This document shows, in pieces, positions 1-10,234 of a DNA stretch of 64,000 nucleotides; position 1 is the first letter of the stretch, and each line of letters opens with the position of its first letter. Location: contig BIFP01000021.1 of the NCBI GenBank assembly GCA_005402585.1, positions 186,001-250,000 on the forward strand, in the 5' to 3' direction. A program made the position numbers and the translations under genes. The notes beneath the pieces were generated by a model. That model made no database searches. It saw only the letters and a list, made by a program, of their open reading frames with translations, and was not told where the DNA came from. The stretch comes from Micromonosporaceae bacterium KJ-029 (GTDB taxonomy: Bacteria; Actinomycetota; Actinomycetes; Mycobacteriales; Micromonosporaceae).

Positions 1-1
1 C

Positions 2-976
2 GCCATGGTGGCGGTGCTCGCCACCGGCGTGCTGTCTCCGGCCGCGATGCTCGGTCTGGTCGCCGTCGTGGGCCTGTTCGGCCCGGTCAGCAGCGCGTCG
101 CGTACCGCGTTGCTGCCCGAGGTGCTGGACGGCGACGCGTACGTGCTGGGGCGGTCACTGCTGACCGTGGCCGCCGGGGGAACGCAGGTGGCGGGGTTCG
201 CCCTCGGCGGCCTTCTGCTCGGGCTCGTCGGCCCGTACGGCGCGCTCTGGCTGACCGCGGTGACCTGTGGCCTCTCCGCATTGCTGGTGCGCGTGGGGCT
301 CGCCCGCCGTCCCGCCCGTGCCCGGTCCGGCCAGGCCGCGGACGACCCGGCGTCGGGCGGCGCGGTTCGGGAGACCCTGCGGGTCAACCGGCAACTGCTC
401 GCCGACCGCCGGATCCGTGGGCTGCTGCTCGCCCAGTGGCTGCCCGGCTCGCTGCTGGTCGGCGCGGAGGGGGTGGCCGTGCCGTACGCGGCCGACCTGG
501 GCCCCGGCGCCAGCGCGGGCGTGCTGCTGATGGCCGGCGCGGGCGGGATGCTGGTCGGCGATCTGCTGGTGGGACGGTTCGTGGCGCCGGCCCGGCGGGA
601 ACGGTGGTCGCCGTGGCTCGCGCTGCTGCTCGGCGTACCCATGCTGGCGTTCCTGGCCCGGCCGGCGCTGGTGCCCGGCGCGGTCCTCTTCGCCGTCGCC
701 ACCGCGGGCTTCGCCTACCAGCTCGGGCTGGCCCGGCGGTTCCTCGACGCGGTTCCCGAGGCGCGCCGGGGCCAGGCGTTCGGACTGCTCAGCACCGGCC
801 TGATGGCGACGCAGGGGCTGGCCGCGGCGGGCGCGGGTGCGCTGAGCGAGGTGGTGGCGCCGGGCGTGGTGATGGCGGTCGCGGGCGCCGCGTCAGTGGT
901 CGCGACGCTGATCCTGTGGCCCGTGCTCACACCGCCCGGCGCCCGCCGCCCGATGCGGGCCGGCACCGGCGGCTGA
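2..976 (+). CDS. MFS transporter, C-terminal part (cut by left edge)
   Basis: The reading frame is open to the left edge, so the N-terminus lies outside the window; about 323 residues are visible. The visible part is a chain of hydrophobic segments rich in Gly, Ala, Val and Leu, broken by short basic loops. One loop near the middle is polar and charged (residues about 98-135 of the visible part), as expected between the two six-helix halves of a major facilitator. The motif SRTALLPEVL after an early helix is common in the enterobactin-exporter-like MFS branch. Substrate cannot be told from sequence. The gene ends just before a pair of GGGCCC intergenic repeats. Confidence 0.8.
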   Translation, partial: AMVAVLATGVLSPAAMLGLVAVVGLFGPVSSASRTALLPEVLDGDAYVLGRSLLTVAAGGTQVAGFALGGLLLGLVGPYGALWLTAVTCGLSALLVRVGLARRPARARSGQAADDPASGGAVRETLRVNRQLLADRRIRGLLLAQWLPGSLLVGAEGVAVPYAADLGPGASAGVLLMAGAGGMLVGDLLVGRFVAPARRERWSPWLALLLGVPMLAFLARPALVPGAVLFAVATAGFAYQLGLARRFLDAVPEARRGQAFGLLSTGLMATQGLAAAGAGALSEVVAPGVVMAVAGAASVVATLILWPVLTPPGARRPMRAGTGG

Positions 977-981
977 CCGCT

Positions 982-1037
982 GCGTTAACAGGGGGCCCCT
1001 TTACTACCGGAGGCGTTAACAGGGGGCCCTTCCTTGC
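982..1037. repeat. Paired GGGCCC intergenic repeat, copy A
   Basis: Two direct copies of a unit (982-1002 and 1012-1037) built as GCGTTAAC, then a G-run, then GGGCCC, then a C/T-rich tail. The core is an imperfect palindrome. Related units occur at 30940-31024 and 40889-40947. It separates the MFS gene from the beta-propeller gene and could fold as a hairpin in RNA from either strand. Function is unknown. Confidence 0.7.
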
Positions 1038-1091
1038 GCGACACGCGGTGGGGTGCGCGCGGTCGGGGGCGTGGGTGGCTACCGTGTTCCG

Positions 1092-2528
1092 GTGGCGAAG
1101 GGGAGCGGCCTCGGCGTACGTGGCTGGCTGCTGCTCGGCCTCACCACCGTCGTCGCTCTCGCCGCGACCGGAGTGTGGAACCCTTTCCCCAACATGTGGG
1201 AATGGGCCAACCGGCGCTCGCCGATCTCCGAGCCGGACGTGGTCTGGCAGCAACGCATCGGCGGCACCCCGCGAAGCGTCACCATCGCCGGGGAGACCGT
1301 GGTGGTCGAACAGCGCACCCGGGTCGAGGCCCGCAGCCTGGCCGCCGGCACCCAGCTCTGGGAACGCAAGGCGGACTGGAGTGCGGTGGCCGGCGCCGGC
1401 GCTGACTCCGTGGTCGTCGTGGGCCGGCTGCTGGTCAAGGGGTACGAGGTGCTCGACCCGGCCACCGGCGTGACCCGGCGGCGCGACGACGACGCGGTGG
1501 CCGTCTGGACCTACCGCGACCTGCTGCTCGACGCGCGCTGTGTCGGCGCCACCGACTGCACCCTGAGCGCCTGGGAACCGCGCGGAAGCGCTCCGCTGTG
1601 GACCGCCTTCCTGCCCGGGGTCAGCACCGGCCTGCTCGCCGACAATCCGAACCTGCTCGACACCCGCCGACTCACGGCCACCCGGATCGACGACGAGGTG
1701 GCCGGCCCGGAGACGGTGCCGCCGTTGCTGGGATTCCCGGTCGACGGCCGGGTGCACGTGGTGGACACCGCCACCGGCCGGGTGCTCCAGGACGTCGAGC
1801 CCGGCCGGGACGAGCGGCTCGCGGTGATCGGCGGCCGGCTGCTGCGCATCGTGGCCCGGTCCCAGGACGGCAACTGCTACTTCGCGATCTCCGGTCGGGA
1901 CCCGGCCACCGGCCAGGAGACCTGGCAGCGCGCCGGGATCAACCTGCGTACCGCCGACAGCGCCGGATGCGTACAGCGGGAGAACCCGTACGGCGGTCGC
2001 AGCGTGCTGGTCGGGGTTGCGGCGGACGGCCGGGAGGCCGTCCTCGACGGGTACGACGGCCGGCTGCTGCTGGTCACCGCCGACGGGGAGCGGGTGCTCG
2101 CCGTCGACGACCGGTACGCGATGGTGCGTACCGCCGACCGCCGAACGGTCTCCGCCCGCGAACTCAGCTCCGGCCGGGTCCGGTGGAACCGGCCGGCCGG
2201 CGAGAAGGCGGGCGCCGTGCTGACCCCGTACGCGGCCGTCGTCGCCGATGAGAAGCCGTCCCGCCTGGTGGCACTCGACCCGAGTAACGGACGGGAACTG
2301 GCCGCGCTGCGCACCTCCGCGAACGCCCTCGCGGTCGGTCCCGCCGGCATGGTGATCGGGGAGGGACGTGAGATCGGATACGTCCGCTTCGGCGCGGCGG
2401 CGGGCGACCCGGCGCGCGCCGGTGACGGGAGCGCACCCGGGCCGGCCGGCAGCGGACGGGCCCCCGGCCCGCAGGACAACTGCGGTCCGAAGAACGAACT
2501 GTGCGCCTCCCCCGATTCCGGCAAGTGA
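1092..2528 (+). CDS. Membrane-anchored PQQ-like beta-propeller protein
   Basis: 478 residues from GTG 1092. Upstream in-frame GTGs at 1053 and 1071 are possible, but 1092 places a short basic stretch (AKGSGLGVR) directly before the single hydrophobic segment at residues about 9-26. The rest is a run of repeated blades of the PQQ_2 type, with recurring patterns such as AAGTQLWERK, ATGRVLQDV and SSGRVRWNR, each of the 'small-Gly-x-h-x-W' kind seen in PQQ-binding-like propellers. It should be an outward-facing anchored propeller. No catalytic residues of a quinoprotein dehydrogenase are visible, so a structural or binding role is likelier. The C-terminal 40 residues are Gly/Pro-rich. No partner gene is adjacent. 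Confidence 0.75.
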   Translation: MAKGSGLGVRGWLLLGLTTVVALAATGVWNPFPNMWEWANRRSPISEPDVVWQQRIGGTPRSVTIAGETVVVEQRTRVEARSLAAGTQLWERKADWSAVAGAGADSVVVVGRLLVKGYEVLDPATGVTRRRDDDAVAVWTYRDLLLDARCVGATDCTLSAWEPRGSAPLWTAFLPGVSTGLLADNPNLLDTRRLTATRIDDEVAGPETVPPLLGFPVDGRVHVVDTATGRVLQDVEPGRDERLAVIGGRLLRIVARSQDGNCYFAISGRDPATGQETWQRAGINLRTADSAGCVQRENPYGGRSVLVGVAADGREAVLDGYDGRLLLVTADGERVLAVDDRYAMVRTADRRTVSARELSSGRVRWNRPAGEKAGAVLTPYAAVVADEKPSRLVALDPSNGRELAALRTSANALAVGPAGMVIGEGREIGYVRFGAAAGDPARAGDGSAPGPAGSGRAPGPQDNCGPKNELCASPDSGK

Positions 2529-2601
2529 CCGCCGATCGGAGCGGATGAGATCGGCGTCCCATCACCCCACCCGGCGGGTGGGACTGATCGCCCCTTCTGC
2601 C

Positions 2602-2607
2602 CTAGGC
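2602..2607 (+). promoter_or_regulatory. Candidate -10 for a leaderless transcript
   Basis: TAGGCT fits TANNNT and ends 9 bases before ATG 2617, the spacing expected if transcription starts at the A of that ATG. No -35 element or Shine-Dalgarno sequence is obvious. It would drive the two tiny ORFs and the class I fumarase gene. Confidence 0.4.
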
Positions 2608-2613
2608 TTTGCC

Positions 2614-2767
2614 GTCATGAGCGAGCGCCAGCGAGCGAATCATCAACTCAGTGCGGTGATGCCTCATGGCGGCACGCAGCGAAGCGGAGTGTCGTCATGA
2701 GCGAGCGCCAGCGAGCGAATCATCAGCACAGTGCGCCTCGTGGCGGCGCGGAGCGGGGAGTGTCGTC
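2614..2767 (+). repeat. Imperfect tandem repeat supplying translation starts
   Basis: Two units with 80- and 71-base periods. Each opens with GTCATGAGCGAGCGCCAGCG and closes with a GGAGTGTCGTC segment that places GGAG at Shine-Dalgarno distance from the next start codon. A third, partial copy of the closing segment is at 23583-23609, again directly before a start codon. Confidence 0.7.
2617..2700 (+). CDS. Tiny repeat-encoded ORF 1 upstream of fumarase
   Basis: 27 codons beginning [10 protein letters not shown] and ending GVSS. Its stop overlaps the next ATG at 2697 as ATGA. The DNA is one unit of an imperfect tandem repeat whose second unit starts 80 bases later. Whether the peptide itself has a function is unknown; the stop/start coupling suggests a role in feeding ribosomes to the next start. 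A candidate -10 directly upstream suggests a leaderless start. Confidence 0.4.
   Translation: MSERQRANHQLSAVMPHGGTQRSGVSS

Positions 2768-2771
<4 letters not shown>
2697..2771 (+). CDS. Tiny repeat-encoded ORF 2 upstream of fumarase
   Basis: 24 codons, again beginning [10 protein letters not shown] and ending GVSS, with four fewer middle residues and one extra compared with ORF 1. A GGAG lies 8 bases before its ATG. Its stop overlaps the fumarase GTG 2768 as GTGA, making a translationally coupled chain ORF1-ORF2-fumarase. Peptide function is unknown. Confidence 0.4.
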
Positions 2772-4435
<1,664 letters not shown>

Positions 4436-4466
4436 CAAAGAATTTTGAGGATCTCAAAATTCTTTG
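4436..4466. promoter_or_regulatory. Perfect AT-rich palindrome (operator or terminator)
   Basis: Two perfect 14-base arms (CAAAGAATTTTGAG and its complement) separated by GAT, starting directly after the fumarase stop codon. It is strikingly AT-rich in a genome of about 70% GC. It could be an intrinsic terminator for fumarase, though no T-run follows. It could also be an operator for the small N-terminally ribbon-helix-helix-like protein encoded 64 bases downstream. A second small hairpin, AGTCT-GTTA-AGACT, follows at 4478-4491. Confidence 0.6.
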
Positions 4467-4529
4467 GAGTGCTTCAAGTCTGTTAAGACTGCCGGCATGT
4501 ATCATCGCCTTCGATTGAGGAGGTGGCAC

Positions 4530-4931
4530 ATGCCGTCGGTCGAGGTTGACGACGATACGGACCGGTACCTAGCCTTCGCCGCCGAGATTGCCGGTCTCAC
4601 AAAAGGGCAGGTCGTTGCCAAGTTGGTGATGGATGCGCGCTCCCGCGTCATGTCACCGACGGCGGACCGCGGTGATCGCGAGGAACCCCGGGCCGTGCGG
4701 GTCTTCGCCGACTACGCGGGGCACCGCACCTATGCCTCGTTCATCCCGGGGCCGGGGAGGTTGGAGATCACCTCTGGCCCCCTCAACGGGCGTGTCTTCA
4801 AGACTCCGAGCCAGGCCGCTCGGGAGATCGTCGGTCACTACAACCCCGAGGTCAGCCCGCATCGGAATGGCTGGAGCTTCTTCCTGATTGAGGAAACCGG
4901 CGCGCCGCTCCAGACACTGCGGCATCGCTGA
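4530..4931 (+). CDS. Small protein with possible RHH N-terminus and RAMA-like C-terminus
   Basis: 133 residues from ATG 4530, chosen because GAGGAGGTG lies at ideal distance; ATGs at 4497 and further upstream lack this. Residues 1-40 (MPSVEVDDDTDRYL, then AAEIAGLTKGQVVAKLV) look like a ribbon-helix-helix segment: one polar strand and two short helices. Residues about 55-130 match the RAMA/DUF4357 pattern: GHRTYASF, GRLEITSGPLNGRVFKTPSQ, AAREIV, then NGWSFF, and a terminal LQTLR. RAMA domains are known alongside restriction-modification and DNA-modification proteins and are predicted to read DNA. The next gene starts 10 bases later and encodes a DUF3800-like nuclease-fold protein, so the two form an operon. 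GC at third positions is lower than in neighbouring genes, suggesting transfer. Domain calls are by eye. Confidence 0.55.
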   Translation: MPSVEVDDDTDRYLAFAAEIAGLTKGQVVAKLVMDARSRVMSPTADRGDREEPRAVRVFADYAGHRTYASFIPGPGRLEITSGPLNGRVFKTPSQAAREIVGHYNPEVSPHRNGWSFFLIEETGAPLQTLRHR

Positions 4932-4940
4932 GAGGCTGAC

Positions 4941-5468
4941 GTGGGCGCGCACATCTTCATAGACGAGACCAAGGAACGCGGCCTGATCCTGGCCGCCGCC
5001 GCGATGAACCCCGATCGGTTGGCCGGTGCACGCCAGTCGATCGCCCGCCTGACCCTGCCCAGACAGCGCAGCATCCATTTCTGCAAGGAACGCAGCGACC
5101 GGCGGCGGGCGATCCTGATCGCCCTGCGAGGGCTCGATCCGTCCGTCGTCCTCTATGACGCCACGGACCATCGAGACCTCCGCACCGCCCGAGAACTGTG
5201 CCTGCGGGCTCTGATCGCGGATGCCGACAAGACCGACGCCGAGCGGTTGGTGCTGGAACTGGACGACTCCCGTCGCGCGGCCGACGCCCGTACCCTCAAC
5301 CAGGAGATTCGGCGTGCCGGGCTGGCCGGACGGATCCGCTTCGACCATCTTCGCGCCCATGATGATTGCCTGCTGGTGCTGCCGGACGCGATCGCCTGGT
5401 CCTGGGCGAGAGGCGGAGAATGGCGGAACGCGGTGAGACCCATGATCAGGGAAATTCGAAGGGTCTGA
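4941..5468 (+). CDS. DUF3800-like protein (RNase H-like fold, putative nuclease)
   Basis: 175 residues from GTG 4941, with GAGAGG upstream and only 9 bases after the preceding stop. The protein opens with GAHIFIDETKERG, the 'strand then D-E' start typical of DUF3800, which has an RNase H-like fold. Later acidic positions that could complete a metal site are in LYDATDH (about residue 74), LELDDSRRAAD (about 103) and LPDAIAWSWARGGEW near the end, the place where DUF3800 proteins carry their last Asp in 'ADxxA'. Family members are commonly hypothetical and turn up in mobile and defence-linked loci. No substrate is known. Pairing with a RAMA-like protein suggests a two-gene nuclease system. Confidence 0.55.
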   Translation: MGAHIFIDETKERGLILAAAAMNPDRLAGARQSIARLTLPRQRSIHFCKERSDRRRAILIALRGLDPSVVLYDATDHRDLRTARELCLRALIADADKTDAERLVLELDDSRRAADARTLNQEIRRAGLAGRIRFDHLRAHDDCLLVLPDAIAWSWARGGEWRNAVRPMIREIRRV

Positions 5469-5602
5469 GTCCGGGTAGCGCGAGACCCGGCCCACCCACC
5501 GTCCGGAAGGCTGCCGGGTCCACTTCCACGAAGCTAGTGCTCGCAGCAGTTAGAGGATATCTCGTTGGGCTGGTCTCCTCAACGGAACGGCAGGTCGACA
5601 TC

Positions 5603-5632
5603 GGTGCGCCCGCCCTTGCAGGCGGGCGCACC
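5603..5632 (+). terminator. GC-rich hairpin in the 314-base gap before the SARP gene
   Basis: Perfect 12-base stem (GGTGCGCCCGCC and its complement) around a 6-base loop CTTGCA. It lies 135 bases beyond the DUF3800 stop with no T-run, so it may be a weak terminator or an RNA structure. The rest of 5469-5782 shows no coding signal. A candidate -10, TACGCT, is near 5744 and would serve the SARP gene. Confidence 0.45.
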
Positions 5633-5782
5633 GCCCCCGTCGATCGCAGCGAACGTGCAACCGGCGAGAGTTTGCGGGCTGCCGCTGTCGATCCGCTCTC
5701 AGATCGCTATCAAACCGGTCCGGCCGGCTGTGATCGTCGGGCTACGCTGCTGAGAGTTGCCACCATTGGGGCGGGAGAGCGG

Positions 5783-8761
5783 ATGCGGTTTCAGATCCTG
5801 GGGCCCCTGCGGGTCGGTGGTGGCGAAGCCACCGTCACCGCAGGTCGGGACCGGGTCGTACTCGCTGTCCTGCTGCTGCGGGCGAATCGCGTCGTGCCGG
5901 TGGAGGAACTGGTCGATGCGATCTGGGAGGAGCAGCCGCCGGCCACCGCCCGGGCCCAGCTGCAGACCTGTGTATCGCGACTGCGACACCGGTTCGCCGG
6001 GCTCGGTCTGTCGCCGGCGACCATCGTCACCGATCCGGTCGGGTACGTGGTCCGGACCGGGCCGGGCGAGCTGGACACCGAGGTCTTCACCCAGCGCGTC
6101 GAGGCGGCCCGGGCCACGCTCGCCGCAGGGCGGCCGGCGGACGCGCGCCGGCAGTACCGCGCCGCACTGCAGCTGTGGCGCGGCCCCGCGCTGAGCGGCA
6201 TCCCGAACCGCACCGTACGCCGGCGGGCGCAGGCGCTCGACGAGCAGCGCCTCGCCGCGCTGGAGGAGTGCGTGGAGATCGAGTTGCGTCTCGGCCACGC
6301 GGCGGGCCTGCTCGACGAGCTGACTGAGCACCTGGAGCGGCATCCGTTGCGGGAGCGGCTGCGCGGGCAGCTCATGCTGGCGCTTGCCGCCGTCGGCCGG
6401 CAGGCCGACGCGCTCGGCCTGTACCGCGAGGGCCGGCGACTGTACGCCGAGGAACTCGGCATAGAGCCGGGTGCGGCGCTACAGGAACTGCACCAGCGGG
6501 TGCTGGCCGGGGATCTCGCCGTCGCCGGATCGGAACGCCGCGCCACCGCCCCGGTCCGCGGGCTGCCCCGGGCGATCAGCGACTTCACCGGACGATCGGA
6601 GACCGTTGCCCGGCTGGTCAAGGAGATCGAGGAGGGCGAGACCCGGATCCAGCTGATCGACGGGATGGCGGGCAGCGGGAAGACCACCCTGGCCGTGCAC
6701 GTGGCCACCCAGCTGGCCGAGAGCTACCCGGACGCCCATCTCTTCATCGACCTGCACGGGCACAGCGAGCGGGCGCCGCTGAGCCCGGCCGCCGCGCTGG
6801 CCGCCCTGCTTCGGCAACTCGGAGTCCCGGCTGAACGCATCCCGGTCGACATGGACGACCGGCTGGCCATCTGGCGCACCGAGCTGGCCGACCGTCGGGC
6901 CCTGGTGCTGTTGGACAACGCCGCCACCACGGCACAGGTGGCGCCGCTGCTGCCCAGCGGCGCGGGCTGCCTGACCCTGATCACCAGCCGACGTCGGCTG
7001 GTCGGTCTCGACGAGGGGCGGCCCTTATCGCTGCCCGTCCTCGACGCCGACGAGGCGATCGAACTGCTCGGTCGGGTGGCCGGCGACGATCGGGTGGCCG
7101 CGGAGCCGGTCGCGGCAGCCGAGGTGGTGCGCCGCTGCGGTTACCTACCGCTCGCGATCCGACTGGCCGGCGCCCGGTTGGTCCACCGCCCCAGGTGGCG
7201 GATCGCCGACCTGGCCGACCGGCTCGGCGGGGCCCGCGACGCGCTGGCCGAACTGGCCGTCGGCCAGCGCTCGGTCGGGGACGCGTTCGCCCTGTCGTAC
7301 GCCCAGGTGTCGCCGCCGGCTCAGCGCACGTTCCGGCTGCTCGGGCTGCACCCTGGCGTACGCTTCGACGGCACCGTCGCCGCCGCGCTGGCCGACCTGT
7401 CGCTGCCCGAGGCGCAGGACGTGCTGGACGAACTGGTCGACGCACACCTGGCCGATGAGCCGGAGCCGGGCCGGTACCGCCTGCACGACCTGGTCCGCGA
7501 GTACGCCCGCACCCTGCTGGACGATCCCGCCAACGCGGCGGAGCGCCGCGACGCGCTCGAGCGCCTGCTGGACCACCACCTGCACGTCGCGGCGACGCTC
7601 GGCCGCGAGACCGAGTCGCCGGGCACCCGCCGTACGCTGAGCCTGCCCGACCCGCGCCGGCCCGACCTGGTGCGGGTGTGCGTCGACCGAGGGTTGGCCT
7701 GGTTCGACGAGAACCACTCCGCGCTGGTGGCACTGCCCGCACTGGCGGAACAGGAGTTCTCGCAGCGGGCCTGGCAGATCGCGCGGGCCAGCTGGCGGCT
7801 CCTCTACAACGGTGGACACCTCGACGATCTGGTCGAGACGCACTCGGTGGGACTGCGGGCGGCCGAGGCGTCCGGCGACGAGTCCGCGCAGGCTCTGATG
7901 CTGAACTACCTGGCGTCGGCCTACTTCCGGCGGGCCCGCTTCGCGCACGCCATCGCCCTGCTGCAGCGGGCCGTCGAGCTGTGTCGCCGAAGCGGTCCAC
8001 CCAGCCTGTTCAGGATGGTGCTCTGGAACATCGGCATCAACAGTTACGCCGACGGTGACCCTCGCCGCGGGATCGAGTACTTCCACGAAGCGGTGTCGAA
8101 CCTACGCGGCACCGACCAGGGGATTCAACGCAGCGCCCTGCTCAACAACCTGACCTACGTCCTGTGCACCTGGGGTCGCTACGACGAGGCGTTGCGGGTC
8201 AGCCGCCAGCACCTGCTCATGGCTCGTGAGATCGGTGATCGTCGGCAGTTGGCGAACGCGGTGGGGCACGCCGGCATCATCCGGCACCGGATGGGCCATA
8301 CCGGGCCTGCCCGCCGGCTACTGCGGGTGGCGTTGACCCTTCACCGCCGGGTGAGCAACCGGTATGACGAGGGCGAGGTGCTCAACGAACTCGGCGTGAT
8401 GGAGCGCGAGGCCGGTCGGCCGGACGAGGCGGCGGCGCTGCACCGGCAGGCGTTGATCGCGATCAGCGACGCCGGTGACCTGGTCGGCCAGTGCGGGTCG
8501 CGCAACCTGCTCGCCCGCGCCATCCTCGACCAGGGGGACGTACGCAGCGCCCAGGACCTGTTCGGCCGGGTACTGCTCGACGCCACGAAGATCAACCACC
8601 GGTACGAGCAGGCCCGCGCGCTGGACGGCATCGCGCGCTGCCTGCGGGACACCGAACCGGTCGCGGCCAGATCGCACTGGGTCCGGGCGTTGTCCCTGCT
8701 GCGCCAGGTCGAGTCGCCCGACGCGGACGAGGTCGAGCGGTTGCTGGCCGAGCTGGACTGA
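5783..8761 (+). CDS. AfsR/SARP-family regulator with NB-ARC and TPR domains
   Basis: 992 residues from ATG 5783, with GGGAGAG 4-9 bases upstream; the frame is open further upstream but has no SARP homology there. Residues 1-95 form the OmpR-like winged helix (MRFQILGPLRV, then LAVLLLRANRVVPVEELVDA, then RHRF). Residues 95-250 form the bacterial transcriptional activation domain (LWRGPALSG, LYREGRRLYAEELGIEPGA). An NB-ARC/STAND ATPase follows with Walker A GMAGSGKTTLA at about 292, Walker B ALVLLDNAA and an RCGYLPLAIRLAG sensor region. The last 300 residues are TPR-like repeats (ALMLNYLASAYFRRARF, LNELGVMEREAGR). Family members activate secondary metabolism or development genes by direct repeats in promoters. 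No biosynthetic cluster is visible nearby, so the target is unknown. Confidence 0.9.
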   Translation: MRFQILGPLRVGGGEATVTAGRDRVVLAVLLLRANRVVPVEELVDAIWEEQPPATARAQLQTCVSRLRHRFAGLGLSPATIVTDPVGYVVRTGPGELDTEVFTQRVEAARATLAAGRPADARRQYRAALQLWRGPALSGIPNRTVRRRAQALDEQRLAALEECVEIELRLGHAAGLLDELTEHLERHPLRERLRGQLMLALAAVGRQADALGLYREGRRLYAEELGIEPGAALQELHQRVLAGDLAVAGSERRATAPVRGLPRAISDFTGRSETVARLVKEIEEGETRIQLIDGMAGSGKTTLAVHVATQLAESYPDAHLFIDLHGHSERAPLSPAAALAALLRQLGVPAERIPVDMDDRLAIWRTELADRRALVLLDNAATTAQVAPLLPSGAGCLTLITSRRRLVGLDEGRPLSLPVLDADEAIELLGRVAGDDRVAAEPVAAAEVVRRCGYLPLAIRLAGARLVHRPRWRIADLADRLGGARDALAELAVGQRSVGDAFALSYAQVSPPAQRTFRLLGLHPGVRFDGTVAAALADLSLPEAQDVLDELVDAHLADEPEPGRYRLHDLVREYARTLLDDPANAAERRDALERLLDHHLHVAATLGRETESPGTRRTLSLPDPRRPDLVRVCVDRGLAWFDENHSALVALPALAEQEFSQRAWQIARASWRLLYNGGHLDDLVETHSVGLRAAEASGDESAQALMLNYLASAYFRRARFAHAIALLQRAVELCRRSGPPSLFRMVLWNIGINSYADGDPRRGIEYFHEAVSNLRGTDQGIQRSALLNNLTYVLCTWGRYDEALRVSRQHLLMAREIGDRRQLANAVGHAGIIRHRMGHTGPARRLLRVALTLHRRVSNRYDEGEVLNELGVMEREAGRPDEAAALHRQALIAISDAGDLVGQCGSRNLLARAILDQGDVRSAQDLFGRVLLDATKINHRYEQARALDGIARCLRDTEPVAARSHWVRALSLLRQVESPDADEVERLLAELD

Positions 8762-8815
8762 ACCGCGTCAGGCGATCATCTGCAGCCGGCCGTCGGGCGC
8801 GGCAGGATGGTACGC

Positions 8816-10216
8816 GTGACGACTACAGAGACGACCGGCTACCGGATCGAACGCGACTCGATGGGCGAGGTGGAGGTGCCCGCCGAGGCGCTGTGGCGGG
8901 CACAGACGCAGCGGGCAGTACAGAACTTCCCGATCTCCGGCCGGGGGATCGAGCCCGCCCAGATCCGGGCGCTGGCCCAGATCAAGGGCGCGGCGGCCGA
9001 GGTCAACGGTGACCTGGGCGTCATCGATCCGAACGTGGCCGCGGCGATCGCCGCCGCCGCCGCGCACGTGGCCGACGGCGGGTACGACGACCAGTTTCCG
9101 GTCGACGTCTTCCAGACCGGTTCCGGCACGTCGTCCAACATGAACACCAACGAGGTGATCGCCACCCTGGCCGGGCGGGAGCTGGGCCGGGACGTGCACC
9201 CCAACGACGACGTCAACGCCTCGCAGTCCAGCAACGACGTCTTCCCGTCCTCGATCCACCTGGCCGCCACCGAGGCCGTCGCCCGGGATCTGCTCCCGGC
9301 GCTGGCCCAGTTGGCCGGCGCGTTAGAGGCGAAGGCCGAGGAGTTCGACACCGTGGTCAAGGCCGGGCGTACGCACCTGATGGACGCCACCCCGGTGACC
9401 CTCGGCCAGGAGTTCGGCGGGTACGCCGCCCAGGTCCGGTACGGCATCGAACGGCTGGAAGCCGGGCTGCCCCGGCTGGCCGAGCTGCCCCTCGGCGGGA
9501 CGGCGGTGGGCACCGGCATCAACACGCCGCTCGGCTTCGCCGCCCGGGTGATCGAGAAGCTGCGCGCCTCGACCGGGCTGCCGCTGACCGAGGCACGTAA
9601 CCACTTCGAGGCGCAGGGCGCGCGGGATGCGCTGGTGGAAACCTCGGGGCAGCTGCGTACGGTCGCGGTCGGGCTCTACAAGATCGCCAACGACATCCGC
9701 TGGATGGGCTCCGGGCCGCGGGCGGGCCTGCGCGAGTTGCGGATCCCCGACCTCCAGCCGGGTTCGTCGATCATGCCGGGCAAGGTCAACCCGGTGGTCT
9801 GCGAGGCCGTCCGGCAGGTGTGCGCCCAGGTGATCGGCAACGACGCGACGGTGGCCTTCGCCGGTTCGCAGGGCGACTTCGAGCTCAACGTGATGCTGCC
9901 GGTGATGGCGCGCAACATCCTGGAGTCGATCCGGCTGGTCGCCGCGTCGAGCCGCCTGCTGGCCGACCGCTGCGTGGTGGATCTGGTCGCGGACGCCGAG
10001 GTCTGCCTGTCGTACGCCGAGGGCTCGCCCTCGATCGTCACCCCGCTCAACCGCTACGTCGGGTACGACGAGGCCGCCTCGATCGCCAAGGAGGCGCTGG
10101 CCAAGCAGATCCCCATCCGCGAGGTGGTGATCTCCCGCGGGCACGTCGCCTCCGGCAAGCTCAGCGAGACGCAACTGGAGGAGGCGCTCGACCTGCTCCG
10201 GATGACCCACCCCTGA
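8816..10216 (+). CDS. fumC: Fumarate hydratase, class II
   Basis: 466 residues from GTG 8816 (ATG 8807 is an alternative three codons upstream). Catalyses fumarate to malate as a homotetramer without an iron cluster. The signatures are all present: [15 protein letters not shown] near residue 100, [13 protein letters not shown] (substrate site), [20 protein letters not shown] (catalytic His), and the superfamily signature [11 protein letters not shown] at about 320. Length is normal. The gene stands alone between the SARP gene and a convergent small gene. A second, class I, fumarase is encoded upstream in the same window. Confidence 0.97.
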   Translation: MTTTETTGYRIERDSMGEVEVPAEALWRAQTQRAVQNFPISGRGIEPAQIRALAQIKGAAAEVNGDLGVIDPNVAAAIAAAAAHVADGGYDDQFPVDVFQTGSGTSSNMNTNEVIATLAGRELGRDVHPNDDVNASQSSNDVFPSSIHLAATEAVARDLLPALAQLAGALEAKAEEFDTVVKAGRTHLMDATPVTLGQEFGGYAAQVRYGIERLEAGLPRLAELPLGGTAVGTGINTPLGFAARVIEKLRASTGLPLTEARNHFEAQGARDALVETSGQLRTVAVGLYKIANDIRWMGSGPRAGLRELRIPDLQPGSSIMPGKVNPVVCEAVRQVCAQVIGNDATVAFAGSQGDFELNVMLPVMARNILESIRLVAASSRLLADRCVVDLVADAEVCLSYAEGSPSIVTPLNRYVGYDEAASIAKEALAKQIPIREVVISRGHVASGKLSETQLEEALDLLRMTHP

Positions 10217-10234
10217 GCGGCGCCGCGTCGGCAG

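Noticed and set aside
4941..5468. DUF3800-like gene as a transposase
   Set aside because: The length, the single D-E start and the absence of terminal repeats or other transposase motifs do not fit an insertion sequence.
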